Part shown: piece by piece, positions 17,488 through 25,729 of the stretch
Layout: each line of letters starts with the position of its first letter
Position numbering within the stretch: the first letter of the stretch is position 1
Source: Caloranaerobacter sp050286925
Lineage (GTDB): Bacteria > Bacillota > Clostridia > Tissierellales > Thermohalobacteraceae
DNA length: 64,000 bases
Assembly: GCF_050286925.1 (NCBI RefSeq)
Contig: NZ_JBFWFX010000008.1
Span: forward strand, 41,196 to 105,195
Direction of reading: 5' to 3'
Notes under the pieces: generated by a model
What the model was told of the DNA's origin: nothing
Database searches by the model: none
The model's input: only the letters and a program-made list of their open reading frames with translations
Translations under genes and position numbers: made by a program

Positions 17488-17512
17488 TAGACAGGAACTT
17501 AATCCTGCCTAT
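17488..17512. terminator. Weak bidirectional terminator
   Basis: CAGGA-ACTTA-ATCCTG lies between the converging beta-propeller and DUF4364 genes, with A-rich and T-rich flanks. Confidence 0.5.
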
Positions 17513-17537
17513 TTATTTAAATCGAAGATTTTGTTTC
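17510..17537 (+). repeat. Fragment of the dispersed repeat (right end), overlapping the DUF4364 stop
   Basis: ATTTATTTAAATCGAAGATT and the following TTGTTTCT match the right terminus of the repeat seen at 5799-5999. The minus-strand gene's last codons and stop lie inside it. Confidence 0.65.
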
Positions 17538-18062
17538 TATTAATAAATCTAATATTTTTTTATAGATTTCTTGAGGATTTTCTTTCCAGTTATTACAAAT
17601 GAGTTTTGCTTGTTTATTTGAAACTACATTCAGAGACATATTAAATAGAGTAATGTCTTTTTCTATGACTTTTAGATTAACAATATACTCTGAATCATTC
17701 TTTTTATAGTAGTTACCAATAATCTGAGTTTTTTTAATCATTTCCTCTTTTTTATTTTTATAATTATTATCAATTTCAAGTTTTATTTTTTCTGGTATTC
17801 TATCTATGAAGTAATTAAGAGTATTTTTACCTTGCTCTGTGATATGGTAGTATTCACTGCCATCTTTTGTAGTTATTTCAATAAATTTTGAAGATACTAG
17901 CTCGCTTAAAAATTGTTGCACCATAAAATAATTGACCATATAATTGTTTTCAAGAACAAATTGAGTAATTTCAGAATTTGTCATTGGAAATTCTACAATA
18001 TCTAATATGTATAGAAGCAAAAGCTTGTGTTGTGCTAATTCTTTAGTATTTTCGACAAACAT
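17517..18062 (-). CDS. DUF4364 family protein (winged-helix type)
   Basis: A 181-aa protein matching DUF4364, a clostridial family of predicted winged-helix regulators. The start (HKLLLLYILDIVEFPMTNSEITQFVLENNYMVNYFMVQQFLSELVSSKFI) reads as a helix-turn-helix DNA-binding region, then a beta wing (GSEYYHITEQGKNTL). The C-terminal half is a mixed domain. Its final residues ETKSSI are encoded by the end of a dispersed repeat. It has AAAAGAGGTGG upstream. Confidence 0.82.
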   Translation of the reverse strand: MFVENTKELAQHKLLLLYILDIVEFPMTNSEITQFVLENNYMVNYFMVQQFLSELVSSKFIEITTKDGSEYYHITEQGKNTLNYFIDRIPEKIKLEIDNNYKNKKEEMIKKTQIIGNYYKKNDSEYIVNLKVIEKDITLFNMSLNVVSNKQAKLICNNWKENPQEIYKKILDLLIETKSSI

Positions 18063-18154
18063 AATGCCACCTCTTTTTTCTAGATATGTGATTATTAATT
18101 TTGTTTATTGATTTCACACATCTTTAAATAAATTATATTAAAATTATAACATAT

Positions 18155-18193
18155 AAAAAGGAGAAGTGGCAAAGATACCACTTCTCCTTTTTA
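18155..18193 (-). terminator. Terminator of the SASP gene
   Basis: The perfect 14-bp stem AAAAGGAGAAGTGG / CCACTTCTCCTTTT flanks an 8-nt loop directly after the SASP stop. Confidence 0.85.
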
Positions 18194-18197
18194 TGAT

Positions 18198-18401
18198 TTA
18201 TTTTCCAGACATTTGTCTTTCAGCTTGCTCAATTAGCCTTTTAACCATATATCCACCAACATAACCATTTTGTCTAGAAGTTAAATTTCCTTTATCTATA
18301 CTATTATAATTAGATAAACCTAATTCATTAGCTATTTCTACTTTCATTTGCTCAAGGGCTTGTTTAGCTTCTGGAACAACAACTCTGTTTCCTCTAGCCA
18401 A
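18198..18401 (-). CDS. Alpha/beta-type small acid-soluble spore protein
   Basis: A 67-aa DNA-binding spore protein that coats the chromosome in dormant spores. Both family blocks are present: QMKVEIANELGLSNY (with the GPR protease cleavage context) and NGYVGGYMVKRLIEQAE. Length is normal. AAAAAAATTGGC and GGGAGG precede the start. It indicates a spore former; expression would be from a forespore sigma-G promoter, which I did not locate. Confidence 0.95.
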   Translation of the reverse strand: MARGNRVVVPEAKQALEQMKVEIANELGLSNYNSIDKGNLTSRQNGYVGGYMVKRLIEQAERQMSGK

Positions 18402-18560
18402 TTTTTTTCCCTCCCAAATAGATTTATTACCAACATCTTATTTGATGTTGTATTATTAATATAACCTTTTTTTTATTTTTATATCCATGAAAATATTAAA
18501 AATTGGTATATTTTATTCAATTTATTCATATAATTAATACTTTAGGAAAAAAATAATTTA

Positions 18561-18617
18561 ATGGTTGATAGTTAATAGACTAATAACTATTGACTAATAG
18601 TTGTTGGTTGTTATAAT
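18561..18617. repeat. Degenerate heptamer-like tandem repeat
   Basis: Short variants of TTGATAG / TTAATAG / TAATAACT / TTGACTAATAG occur in a row before the QueG-like gene. Related tracts are at 37578-37628, 11375-11400 and 62205-62270. Confidence 0.45.
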
Positions 18618-18649
18618 AAATTTAGCGTTGAAAAAGAGAGGAGAATTAT

Positions 18650-19345
18650 ATGAATTTAACTTTTAGAGAAAAGATAATAGAAAAAGCGATTAGTATGGGT
18701 GCTTCTAAAGTTGGATTTGCTAAATTAGAAAATTTTTTACCCGATAATTTTTCTCATTTAAAATCAGGTATTTCTATTATTGTTAGATTATCGGATCAGA
18801 TAATGAATGATGTAGTAGATAAACCTACTCATACTTATTTTCATCATTATAGAACAGTAAATTTTTTAATAGACCAAATTACTTTAGCTATAACAAATAT
18901 GATTCAAAATGAAGGATATCTTGCTATGGCAATACCAGCTTCTCAGACTGTTAAAACAGAAACAGATGCATATACGGGCATTTTTCAACATAAAACTGTT
19001 GCAACTTTAGCAGGTTTAGGATGGATAGGTAAAAATGCTTGTTTAGTAACAGAAGAATTTGGACCAAGAATAAGATTGGGAACTGTATTAACAAATATGG
19101 TTTTTCCATATGATGAGCCGATTAAAAACTCAAAATGTGGAGATTGTAATATTTGTGTAACGAAATGTCCTGCTCTGGCTTTGAAAGGAAATAATTGGCA
19201 TCAAGGTGTCGATAGAGAGGCTTTAGTTGATGCATTTGCATGTAGTACTTATATGAGTGAACAATACAAAGATATAGGTAGAGGCTCGGTATGTGGTTTA
19301 TGTATTTCAAGTTGTCCAAGAGGAACAAAAGTTATTAGGACATAA
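18650..19345 (+). CDS. QueG-like 4Fe-4S double-cluster protein
   Basis: A 231-aa protein related to epoxyqueuosine reductase. It carries the DUF1730-like core (AIPASQTVKT, HKTVATLAGLGWIGKNACLVTEEFGPRIRLGTV). Two ferredoxin-type cysteine sets follow: CGDCNICVTKCP and CGLCISSCPRG. It is shorter than true QueG and lacks its C-terminal HEAT region, so a different reductase role is likely. Monocistronic, with AGAGGAG before the ATG and a terminator after. Confidence 0.85.
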   Translation: MNLTFREKIIEKAISMGASKVGFAKLENFLPDNFSHLKSGISIIVRLSDQIMNDVVDKPTHTYFHHYRTVNFLIDQITLAITNMIQNEGYLAMAIPASQTVKTETDAYTGIFQHKTVATLAGLGWIGKNACLVTEEFGPRIRLGTVLTNMVFPYDEPIKNSKCGDCNICVTKCPALALKGNNWHQGVDREALVDAFACSTYMSEQYKDIGRGSVCGLCISSCPRGTKVIRT

Positions 19346-19346
19346 T

Positions 19347-19375
19347 TAACGGCCTTTAATAGGCCGTATTTTAAG
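19347..19375. terminator. Bidirectional terminator
   Basis: ACGGCCT-TTAAT-AGGCCGT followed by ATTTTAAG lies between converging genes. Confidence 0.8.
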
Positions 19376-19559
19376 TTAGTTTTCTTTTTATAGGAGTCTT
19401 TACATCTTTCCTAGTACCATGCTGATGTTTACTTTCAAGTTGAGCTTTTTGCGATTCAGCTTCTCTATAGAAATGCCTTTCGTCATTTGTTATTGTTATA
19501 GCAGAGTATTCTGTTTGTTTCCCTTTAATATTAGTAAAAGTACTTTTTCTTATAGACAA
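19371..19559 (-). CDS. Hypothetical protein, 62 aa, basic
   Basis: A small positively charged protein (starts MSIRKSTFTNIKGKQTEYSA, ends DVKTPIKRKLT) with a glutamine/lysine-rich middle. The TTG at 19559 is chosen because AAAGGAGG is 7 bases upstream; a longer frame would read through that site and into the repeat at 19573. Composition recalls small spore or nucleic-acid-binding proteins, but I do not recognise a family. Confidence 0.55.
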   Translation of the reverse strand: MSIRKSTFTNIKGKQTEYSAITITNDERHFYREAESQKAQLESKHQHGTRKDVKTPIKRKLT

Positions 19560-19572
19560 TAAAAATACCTCC

Positions 19573-19689
19573 TTTTTATAACCCATAGGAAATTATATAC
19601 ATTATTAATTTGCCGATAATTAAAATATAATTTCCGTAATGGATTTCATCAAAATCTTCATTAGTTTATTTAAATAGAGGATTTTGATT
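19573..19689 (+). repeat. Dispersed imperfect-palindromic repeat, short form (copy 2)
   Basis: About 117 bp, from T5 ATAACCCATAGGAAATTATA to TATAATTTCCGTAATGGAT and a right end near GAGGATTTTGATT. It lacks the inner part of the 201-bp form. Its left end abuts the ribosome binding site of the minus-strand gene, as at 5799. Confidence 0.8.
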
Positions 19690-19905
19690 TAATCTTTAAA
19701 AAATTTTGTAATTAGTCAAAAAGAAATTTAATTGAGAACTAATTAGATTATAGTTTCAGTTAATAGGATATGTTATAATTAAATAAAATCTATATTTATA
19801 TTTTAACCATGTGAGAAAACATAATACTTCAAATTTTTTCTGTTTAAAGTTTTAAAATGTTTTAGACATATTTGTAAATTGGAAAGATATGTAGGAGGAG
19901 ATATA

Positions 19906-21066
19906 TTGAAAAAATTAATAAATATAACAGGAATGGTAGTGATTGTACTTTTGCTTTTGATTGGATGTAATAAAACAGAAGAGATAGCTAATAGTGAAAT
20001 ATCAGTTGTTGATGAAGGTGCTAATAAGGTAGAAGAAACAGATGATATTATGGATAAAAAAGATAATAAAAAAGATAATAAAGAAGATAATAAAGAAGAT
20101 AATAAAGAAGATAATAAGCCAGAGAATCCTTTTGAAAAAATAGATTTGTCGAAAAAGCCAAATGAAGCAGGACAAATAATGATACTTATGTATCATAATA
20201 TTGGTAAAAAGGAAAGTGAATGGGTTAGAACGGTTGAGAATTTTAAAAGGGATTTAAAGGTATTATATGAAAAAGGATATAGACCTATAAGTCTTAAAGA
20301 TTTTGTAAACAATAATATAGATATTGAGGCTGGTTATACACCTGTAGTCATTACTTTTGATGATGGTAATAAAAACAATTTTAATATAATTTTAAAAGAT
20401 GGTGAAAAAATAATTGATCCTAATTGTGCAGTAGGTATTTTGGAAGAGTTTCATGAAAAGCATCCTGATTTTCCTTTAAAGGCAACATTTTTTACATTTG
20501 GGGAAAATCCTTTTAGGCAAAAAGAATTTGTAGAGTATAAGCTTAAATATCTGATTGAAAAGGGGTTAGATATAGGCAATCATACAATTGGGCATAATAA
20601 CTTTACTAATTTAAATTCTAGCAGTATACAAAGGGTGATTGCTGAAAATGTTAAGTTTTTAAATAGCATTTTAAAAGATTATGAAGTGAATACTTTAGCT
20701 CTTCCATACGGAAGTAGGCCTAAAAATAAAGAAAATGAAGTTTATTTAAGAAAAGGTGAGTATAATGGAACTAGCTATAATAATATAGCTATATTAAATG
20801 TAGGATGGAAACCTTCATATTCACCAATAGATAAGAGATTTAATCCTTATTCATTACCAAGAGTTAGGGCAAGTGAAATTAAAGTTGATAATGTAGGCCT
20901 TTATAATTGGCTAGAATATTTTGATAAATTTCCTGAAAAAAGATTTATTAGTGATGGTAATCCAGATATTATCACTGTGCCTAAAAAATTTGAGGATATT
21001 GTAGATAAAGATAAATTGAATGGTAAGTTGCTTTATATTTATGAAGAAAATGAAGAAAAGGAGTAA
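19906..21066 (+). CDS. Polysaccharide deacetylase family lipoprotein
   Basis: About 386 aa. The start TTG at 19906 follows GGAGGAG and opens a signal peptide with lipobox LLIGC. A low-complexity linker of repeated KEDN units (DNA 20053-20115) tethers the catalytic domain. The NodB/CE4 domain shows MILMYHNIG, the metal-binding TFDDG motif, and IGNHTIGHNN as the H-x4-H motif. It would remove acetyl groups from peptidoglycan or another cell-surface glycan. A large insertion between motifs (about 70 residues) is unusual but seen in YadE-like members. Confidence 0.85.
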   Translation: MKKLINITGMVVIVLLLLIGCNKTEEIANSEISVVDEGANKVEETDDIMDKKDNKKDNKEDNKEDNKEDNKPENPFEKIDLSKKPNEAGQIMILMYHNIGKKESEWVRTVENFKRDLKVLYEKGYRPISLKDFVNNNIDIEAGYTPVVITFDDGNKNNFNIILKDGEKIIDPNCAVGILEEFHEKHPDFPLKATFFTFGENPFRQKEFVEYKLKYLIEKGLDIGNHTIGHNNFTNLNSSSIQRVIAENVKFLNSILKDYEVNTLALPYGSRPKNKENEVYLRKGEYNGTSYNNIAILNVGWKPSYSPIDKRFNPYSLPRVRASEIKVDNVGLYNWLEYFDKFPEKRFISDGNPDIITVPKKFEDIVDKDKLNGKLLYIYEENEEKE

Positions 21067-21085
21067 AATTTACTCCTTTTTTTTC
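21057..21085 (+). terminator. Terminator after the deacetylase lipoprotein
   Basis: AAAAGGAGTAAA / TTTACTCCTTTT with a minimal loop is followed by T8. It overlaps the stop codon. Confidence 0.85.
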
Positions 21086-21101
21086 ATGCTTTTAAACCAT
21101 T

Positions 21102-21782
21102 CTAAACAGATTCAGCTTTTAATTTACTTTCTCTATTATTATCATCTTTTAGATATTCCATCTTTGATATAGAAACTTCATATGCAACTTTATTTAATAC
21201 TTCACCATCTGGAAGTTTCTTTTGGTATTCTCTACTTTGAATTCTTCCCCATAATCTGATATGATCACCAACTCTTAATTTTTCAGAAAACCTTGCATTT
21301 CTCCCCCAAGCAATACAAGGTATGTAATCCGATTTGTTATAAGGTCTATTTACTGCAATAAGCAAATCAGTGATTTCTCTACCAAATGGTGTAGTTCTAT
21401 ATACAGGTTGTTTGCAAATATAGCCATCTAAGAAGATTTCATTTGGTTTACGTTTAAGTTCTGAAAGCTTTTCATCATCATTAGGTAAGTAAACATCTCT
21501 TGCAAAAACTGTCAATAGAAGTCTATTGTTTCCGTCTGAATACCTATTATAAGATCTTAATTGACCTTCAATTACAAGTTCTACACCTGGTTTCAATTCT
21601 ATTCCAACAAAAAGTCTTTCAGAAATAGTAACTGGCAATACATCTGAATTTTCACTTAGTCTAGGAACTTTAATATAGAATGTATAAAAACCTTCTCCGT
21701 ACATTTGATGACTGAATTCAAGTTCAGTAACTATTTTTCCAACTATTGTTACAAAATTAGTTTGAATAACCTTATCAACCAT
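21102..21782 (-). CDS. Single-stranded DNA-binding protein, duplicated OB fold
   Basis: A 226-aa protein of the clostridial SSB-like type with two OB-fold segments. The first is residues 1-100 (TNFVTIVGKIVTELEFSHQM, VIEGQLRSYNR). The second starts near 115 (FLDGYICKQPVYRTTPFGREITDLLIAVNRPYNKSDYIPCIAWG, WGRIQSREYQKK). It lacks the acidic DDDIPF tail of canonical SSB, so it is probably an accessory paralogue. GGGGAGTGGG precedes the start. Confidence 0.85.
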   Translation of the reverse strand: MVDKVIQTNFVTIVGKIVTELEFSHQMYGEGFYTFYIKVPRLSENSDVLPVTISERLFVGIELKPGVELVIEGQLRSYNRYSDGNNRLLLTVFARDVYLPNDDEKLSELKRKPNEIFLDGYICKQPVYRTTPFGREITDLLIAVNRPYNKSDYIPCIAWGRNARFSEKLRVGDHIRLWGRIQSREYQKKLPDGEVLNKVAYEVSISKMEYLKDDNNRESKLKAESV

Positions 21783-22181
21783 TTGCTTCCCACTCCCCTT
21801 TATATCTTACGTTTTTTGGACTAATCTACAACTATAATATTCACTATAAATTAATAATATGAATACTTTTGTTTCTACTGGTACGATATTTTTTCTTAAG
21901 TAATTGAAAATAAGGTTAAAATTATGAATTCAAAATTCCTTATATTATATTTGACAAATAATAAAAAAATCCTTCAAAATTCCCAAAAAATATATATTAT
22001 TCTTTCAAATAGCATGTCAAACTTTTGACAAGCTCGTGGTTGTTAGCTATCAGCCTGCTCTTTATAGATGTAATATTTGAGCTTTTAGTTTTTTCTAAAT
22101 TCTTTTGCATGAACGTTATTCTCATAAATATTTTATTTTGTCTACAGCCTGATTTTATTATTTATAATCTATAAAAAAATA
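21783..22181. other. Non-coding AT-rich intergenic region
   Basis: No credible gene. A short inverted repeat AGCATGTCAAACTTTTGACAAGCT is at 22013-22035. The remainder is AT-rich and would hold the ssb promoter on the minus strand. Confidence 0.4.
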
Positions 22182-22228
22182 TATACCTTATTAAAGCATG
22201 GATAATTTAATAAGGTATATATTTTCCG
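22182..22228 (-). terminator. Terminator of the Mur-ligase-like gene
   Basis: The long stem AATATATACCTTATTA / TAATAAGGTATATATT flanks a loop, with six T residues on the minus strand. It lies about 60 bases after the stop, beyond a repeat fragment. Confidence 0.75.
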
Positions 22229-22283
22229 TTTATGGATATAGGAAAATCATACTTATAATTTATTTAAATCGAAGATTTAGTTC
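22218..22283 (+). repeat. Fragment of the dispersed repeat (right part)
   Basis: TTTCCGTTTATGGATATAGG through AAATCGAAGATTTAGTTCT matches the right third of the 201-bp repeat. It begins 6 bases beyond the stop of the truncated Mur ligase. Confidence 0.7.
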
Positions 22284-22288
22284 TAATT

Positions 22289-23086
22289 TTATTTTATGCC
22301 ATTAAACAAAACAAGCGATTTTTTTATAATCTCAACATTTATATTCAAACATAAAGCTACTGCTATTGATGCTAAAGCATTATAAATATTATGTTCTCCT
22401 AAAAGTTTTAAAGTAATAGGAAATTCTAATGTATCTATGTCTATTCCTTGAATTGTAGTAAGGCTTCTTTGCAGACAAACGACAAGATTAATATGCTCCT
22501 TTATCGAAATACTTGAGGCAGTTAAACTTGCTTTATTATTCAAACCATATGTAACAACCAAAGCTTTACTATTGCCCTCTATTAATTTCAAAGCATTACT
22601 GTCATCTATATTAATTATAGCTATTTTACCTTTATCAAGTTCATGAAATAGTTTTTTTTGCATTTTCAAAAAATCTTTACTATTTCTATAACAATCTAAA
22701 TACTCATTTTCAATACTTGTATGCACTGCAATATCAAATTTAAAATCATGTATTTTATTAAAATCTAATATATAAGAAGAAACTTCCATAATAACTATCT
22801 GAACTCTATTTTTTATCATCTTGTCCAAAATATATCGAATCTTTTCAACTTTTAAATCATTAGTAGTATGTATCAATTCATTGCAAAACTTTATATAATT
22901 TGAACTAATTATCCCTGTTTTTAACCCTGCATGTTTTAAAACATGTTCAATTAGGCTAATAGTTGTTTTACTTTTCATTCCTGTAACTCCTATAAAAAAT
23001 ACATTTTCATGAATAAAATTATAGTAATCTTCCTTAGTTTCTTTTAAATTACTTATTATATTTTTTGCATTTATATTATTTGCCAT
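22289..23086 (-). CDS. Mur ligase family protein lacking the C-terminal domain (MurE-like)
   Basis: A 265-aa protein matching the middle ATPase domain of Mur ligases. The P-loop is GVTGMKSKTT (residues 33-42; canonical MurE has GTNGKTT). IMEVSSYILDF corresponds to the substrate-binding EVSSH segment and NIDDSNA to NxDD. LKLLGEHNIYNALASIAVAL is the linker motif that normally leads into the C-terminal glutamate ligase domain. The frame ends there (FNGIK), so about 150-200 residues are missing. It may be a degenerate fragment or an adapted domain; a repeat fragment lies directly after the stop. Confidence 0.75.
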   Translation of the reverse strand: MANNINAKNIISNLKETKEDYYNFIHENVFFIGVTGMKSKTTISLIEHVLKHAGLKTGIISSNYIKFCNELIHTTNDLKVEKIRYILDKMIKNRVQIVIMEVSSYILDFNKIHDFKFDIAVHTSIENEYLDCYRNSKDFLKMQKKLFHELDKGKIAIINIDDSNALKLIEGNSKALVVTYGLNNKASLTASSISIKEHINLVVCLQRSLTTIQGIDIDTLEFPITLKLLGEHNIYNALASIAVALCLNINVEIIKKSLVLFNGIK

Positions 23087-23183
23087 AAGTTACTCTCCTT
23101 TAAAAAATTAAATATATATTCTATGTTTTACTTTAATTAATCTTTTTATGTATTACAGCTTCTACGTTCATTTGTATTAATAA

Positions 23184-23302
23184 TGAACAAAATCTTCTAT
23201 TTGAATAAATTAGGTAGATTTTGACATTTTCATTACGGAAATTATATTCAAAATTATCAACAGTTTAATATGAAATATAATTTCCTATGAATTATAAAAA
23301 AA
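23184..23302 (-). repeat. Dispersed imperfect-palindromic repeat, short form (copy in reverse orientation)
   Basis: About 119 bp. Read on the minus strand it runs from T6 ATAATTCATAGGAAATTATA to ATAATTTCCGTAATG and ends GAAGATTTTGTTC. It lies between two small-gene units and matches copy 2 best. Confidence 0.8.
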
Positions 23303-23334
23303 TTTCTGGATAAAATAATGTTGAGGTGATATAT

Positions 23335-23499
23335 ATGAAAAACAATAAAATCTCTGAAAATGCAAGAAAAGCTTTTGAAAATTTTAAAGAAGAAATTGCA
23401 AAAGAAATGGGAATTGATACTACTAAAGCAGGTAAAAATGTAGTAAAAAAAATTAAAGAAAACTTTGAAAAAAGCTTCTCTGACTTAGGAAGATCATAA
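23335..23499 (+). CDS. Small charged protein, 54 aa, possibly SASP-like
   Basis: A 54-aa frame beginning MKNNKISENARKAFENF. GAGGTGAT lies 6 bases before ATG 23335. The segment FKEEIAKEMGIDTTKAGKNVVKK resembles the first half of alpha/beta-type SASPs (MKxEIAxELGI), but the second-block glycine pair and NGxVGG motif are absent. It could be a diverged or minor spore protein; this is tentative. It is convergent with the PdaB-like gene. Confidence 0.6.
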   Translation: MKNNKISENARKAFENFKEEIAKEMGIDTTKAGKNVVKKIKENFEKSFSDLGRS

Positions 23500-23548
23500 A
23501 GATGTATTTTGAAAATGATATTCATAAAAAAATTTAGAAAAACTAAAT

Positions 23549-23577
23549 ATGGTGGCATAAATGCCACCATAAATTAA
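23549..23577. terminator. Bidirectional terminator
   Basis: The perfect palindrome ATGGTGGCAT-AA-ATGCCACCAT lies between converging genes. Confidence 0.8.
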
Positions 23578-24344
23578 TTTTTTCTTTTCATTTGTCTTCC
23601 AGTATTATCTATATAATAATTCTCTTTATAGATTAATTCTGAAATCGGTACTATTTTGTATCCTTTAGCTTGAAGTTTTTCTATTATAATTGGCAAATAC
23701 TTAGTAACATACTTAGCATTATTATGAAACAATACTATAGAACCTTTTTTTACATTTCTCAAAACACGATCTACTACTGGTTCAACACCTAATTCTTTCC
23801 AATCTAAAGAATCAACATCCCATTGAATTACATAATACCCATTATCCCTGCAAGTTTTAATGAGTCTATCATTATAATCACCAAATGGTGGCCTAAAAAG
23901 GATGGTTCTTTGTCCTGTAATTTTTTTTATTTTATCTTCTGTTTTCTTCAATTCTTCAATAATCTGAGTTTGACTAAGTTTAGTCATATGAGGATGATTT
24001 GTAGAATGATTGCCTATCTCATGTCCTCTTCTAGCTATTTCCTTAACCATATCAGGATATCTGTCAACCCAAAATCCTACAAGGAAAAATGTTGTTTTTA
24101 CATTATATTTATCTAAAATATCTAGAATTTGCTTTGAATACTGATCGCCCCATGCAGCATCAAAACTTATTGCTATTTTCATTTCATTAGTATCAACAGA
24201 ATAAATAGGTAGTTCTTTTTTTACTGAAAATACACTAATAATTTCATCTTTATTAATACTTGTATAAACTAATGAACTTGTAACTAAAAATATAACAAGA
24301 ACTATTTTTATTATTCTATTTTTATCCAGTAAAAATATTTTCAA
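23574..24344 (-). CDS. Polysaccharide deacetylase, PdaB-like sporulation type
   Basis: A 256-aa protein with one N-terminal membrane anchor (residues about 11-28) and a NodB domain. The first motif is AISFDAAWG instead of TFDDG, as in PdaB/YlxY-type sporulation deacetylases. The H-x3-H motif is NHSTNHPHM, and RPPFGDYN and WDVDSLDW follow in order. It would act outside the membrane on cortex or cell-wall glycan. Monocistronic, with AGGGAGG before the ATG. Confidence 0.88.
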   Translation of the reverse strand: MKIFLLDKNRIIKIVLVIFLVTSSLVYTSINKDEIISVFSVKKELPIYSVDTNEMKIAISFDAAWGDQYSKQILDILDKYNVKTTFFLVGFWVDRYPDMVKEIARRGHEIGNHSTNHPHMTKLSQTQIIEELKKTEDKIKKITGQRTILFRPPFGDYNDRLIKTCRDNGYYVIQWDVDSLDWKELGVEPVVDRVLRNVKKGSIVLFHNNAKYVTKYLPIIIEKLQAKGYKIVPISELIYKENYYIDNTGRQMKRKN

Positions 24345-24447
24345 ACTATTCCCTCCTTAAATCTTTAATAATTTATACTTTAACCTATCTAATATTACAT
24401 ATATATTAACTGTAATAATATTTTAGTAATCTAATTGGAGGGAATAA

Positions 24448-25401
24448 ATGAAATTATTAAAAGAAATACATTATATAATAATTTTATTAAGTATTTCTGG
24501 AGGTATATTATTATTTCTTTTAGGTATAAAAATAATTTCTACTTCATTTGAAAAAATAGTTTCAGAAAAGCTTAAGGTTAAGCTATATAAATTGACAAAT
24601 AACAAGATGATAGGTGTATTGCTAGGAGTAGTAGTAACTGGATTGCTTCAAAGCAGTAGTGCTACAACTTTGTTAGTTATTAGTCTTGTTCACAGTAATT
24701 TGATAAACATTTATAATGCTGTACCTATAATTATGGGAGCAAATATTGGTACAACTATAACAGCACAAATCGTTGCAATAGAAATTAAAAACTATGCAGT
24801 GTATCTTTTATTAGCTGGAATTATTATTATGCCTTTTTTAAAAAAAGAATCAACTAAAATAATACCTAAACTATTAATAGGTATTTCTTTAATATTTCTA
24901 GGTATAGATATTATTTCAAACAGTATAGCTTCAACAAACAGTACAAAAAAACTTTCTTTATTAGTAGAAAATATTGGTACAAATGATATTTTAGGTATAT
25001 TTTCAGGATTTCTTATAACAGCAATTATTCACAGTAGCAGTACTGGAATTGCTATCCTTCAGATTATGGCATCATCTCATATTATATCAGTTAGAACTTC
25101 TATTCCTATTATATTAGGACAAAATATAGGTACCTGTATAGATACTTTAATAGGAAGTTTAGCGACTAATCGTACTGGCAAACAAGCTGCTTTTGTCCAT
25201 ATAATATTCAATATTAGCGGAGTCATTATCTTCTATTTTTTTATAAATTATCTCTATAATTTTGTCAGTCTAATTTCACCAGGTAATCCATCCAGACAAA
25301 TTGCAAATGCTCATACACTTTTTAACGTAATAACTACATTACTACTCTTACCCTTTTCATCAATTCTTGTCAATATATCAAGAAAAATAATAAAAGAGTA
25401 A
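24448..25401 (+). CDS. Na+/phosphate symporter family protein (NptA type)
   Basis: A 317-aa membrane protein carrying the two inverted Na/Pi-cotransporter repeats: TGLLQSSSATT (residues about 63-73) and ITAIIHSSSTGIA. Each is followed by a conserved glycine-rich GANIGTT / GQNIGTC stretch. It lacks the C-terminal PhoU-like domain found in larger bacterial homologues. GGAGGG precedes the ATG. No phosphate-regulation gene is adjacent. Confidence 0.9.
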   Translation: MKLLKEIHYIIILLSISGGILLFLLGIKIISTSFEKIVSEKLKVKLYKLTNNKMIGVLLGVVVTGLLQSSSATTLLVISLVHSNLINIYNAVPIIMGANIGTTITAQIVAIEIKNYAVYLLLAGIIIMPFLKKESTKIIPKLLIGISLIFLGIDIISNSIASTNSTKKLSLLVENIGTNDILGIFSGFLITAIIHSSSTGIAILQIMASSHIISVRTSIPIILGQNIGTCIDTLIGSLATNRTGKQAAFVHIIFNISGVIIFYFFINYLYNFVSLISPGNPSRQIANAHTLFNVITTLLLLPFSSILVNISRKIIKE

Positions 25402-25417
25402 ATATTACTCTTTTAAG
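25392..25417 (+). terminator. Terminator after the symporter gene
   Basis: AAAAGAGTAA / TTACTCTTTT, overlapping the stop codon. Confidence 0.75.
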
Positions 25418-25520
25418 ATTGTAGGCAAAGTAAGGGAGAATTCTTTTAAATTCAAAAAGGATTCTTCGTTTTTATGTAGAATATATATAGTAAGAAAAAT
25501 AGAAATGCAGGAGGGGAAAT

Positions 25521-25712
25521 TTGTGGCATATTGGTGAATACATAGATGAATCAAAAGCTTTATCATTAGAGATATTTATAACAGAGAGGACAATAAAGCT
25601 ACACTTAATCTGATATGAAAAATTGATCCAAATTCAATATACTCTCAATAAAATACTGTTAGAATTAAGGGAAATAAAAGAAATACTTACTAAATTCGAT
25701 TTTGAAAGATAG
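25521..25712 (+). pseudogene. Small frame interrupted by one in-frame TGA
   Basis: TTG 25521 lies downstream of a strong AGGAGGGG. The frame reads as WHIGEYIDESKALSLEIF... for 30 codons, meets TGA at 25611, and continues in frame (YEKLIQIQYTLNKILLELRE...) to a TAG at 25710. Without the TGA it would encode 63 charged, helical residues. It ends 17 bases before the methyltransferase start. It looks like a recently disabled gene; I do not recognise it. Confidence 0.45.
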
Positions 25713-25729
25713 TAGTGAGGGATAAAAAT

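Noticed and set aside
20053..20115. Tandem 12-base repeats as a mobile or regulatory repeat
   Set aside because: They are in frame and encode the KEDN linker of the deacetylase lipoprotein, a common low-complexity tether.
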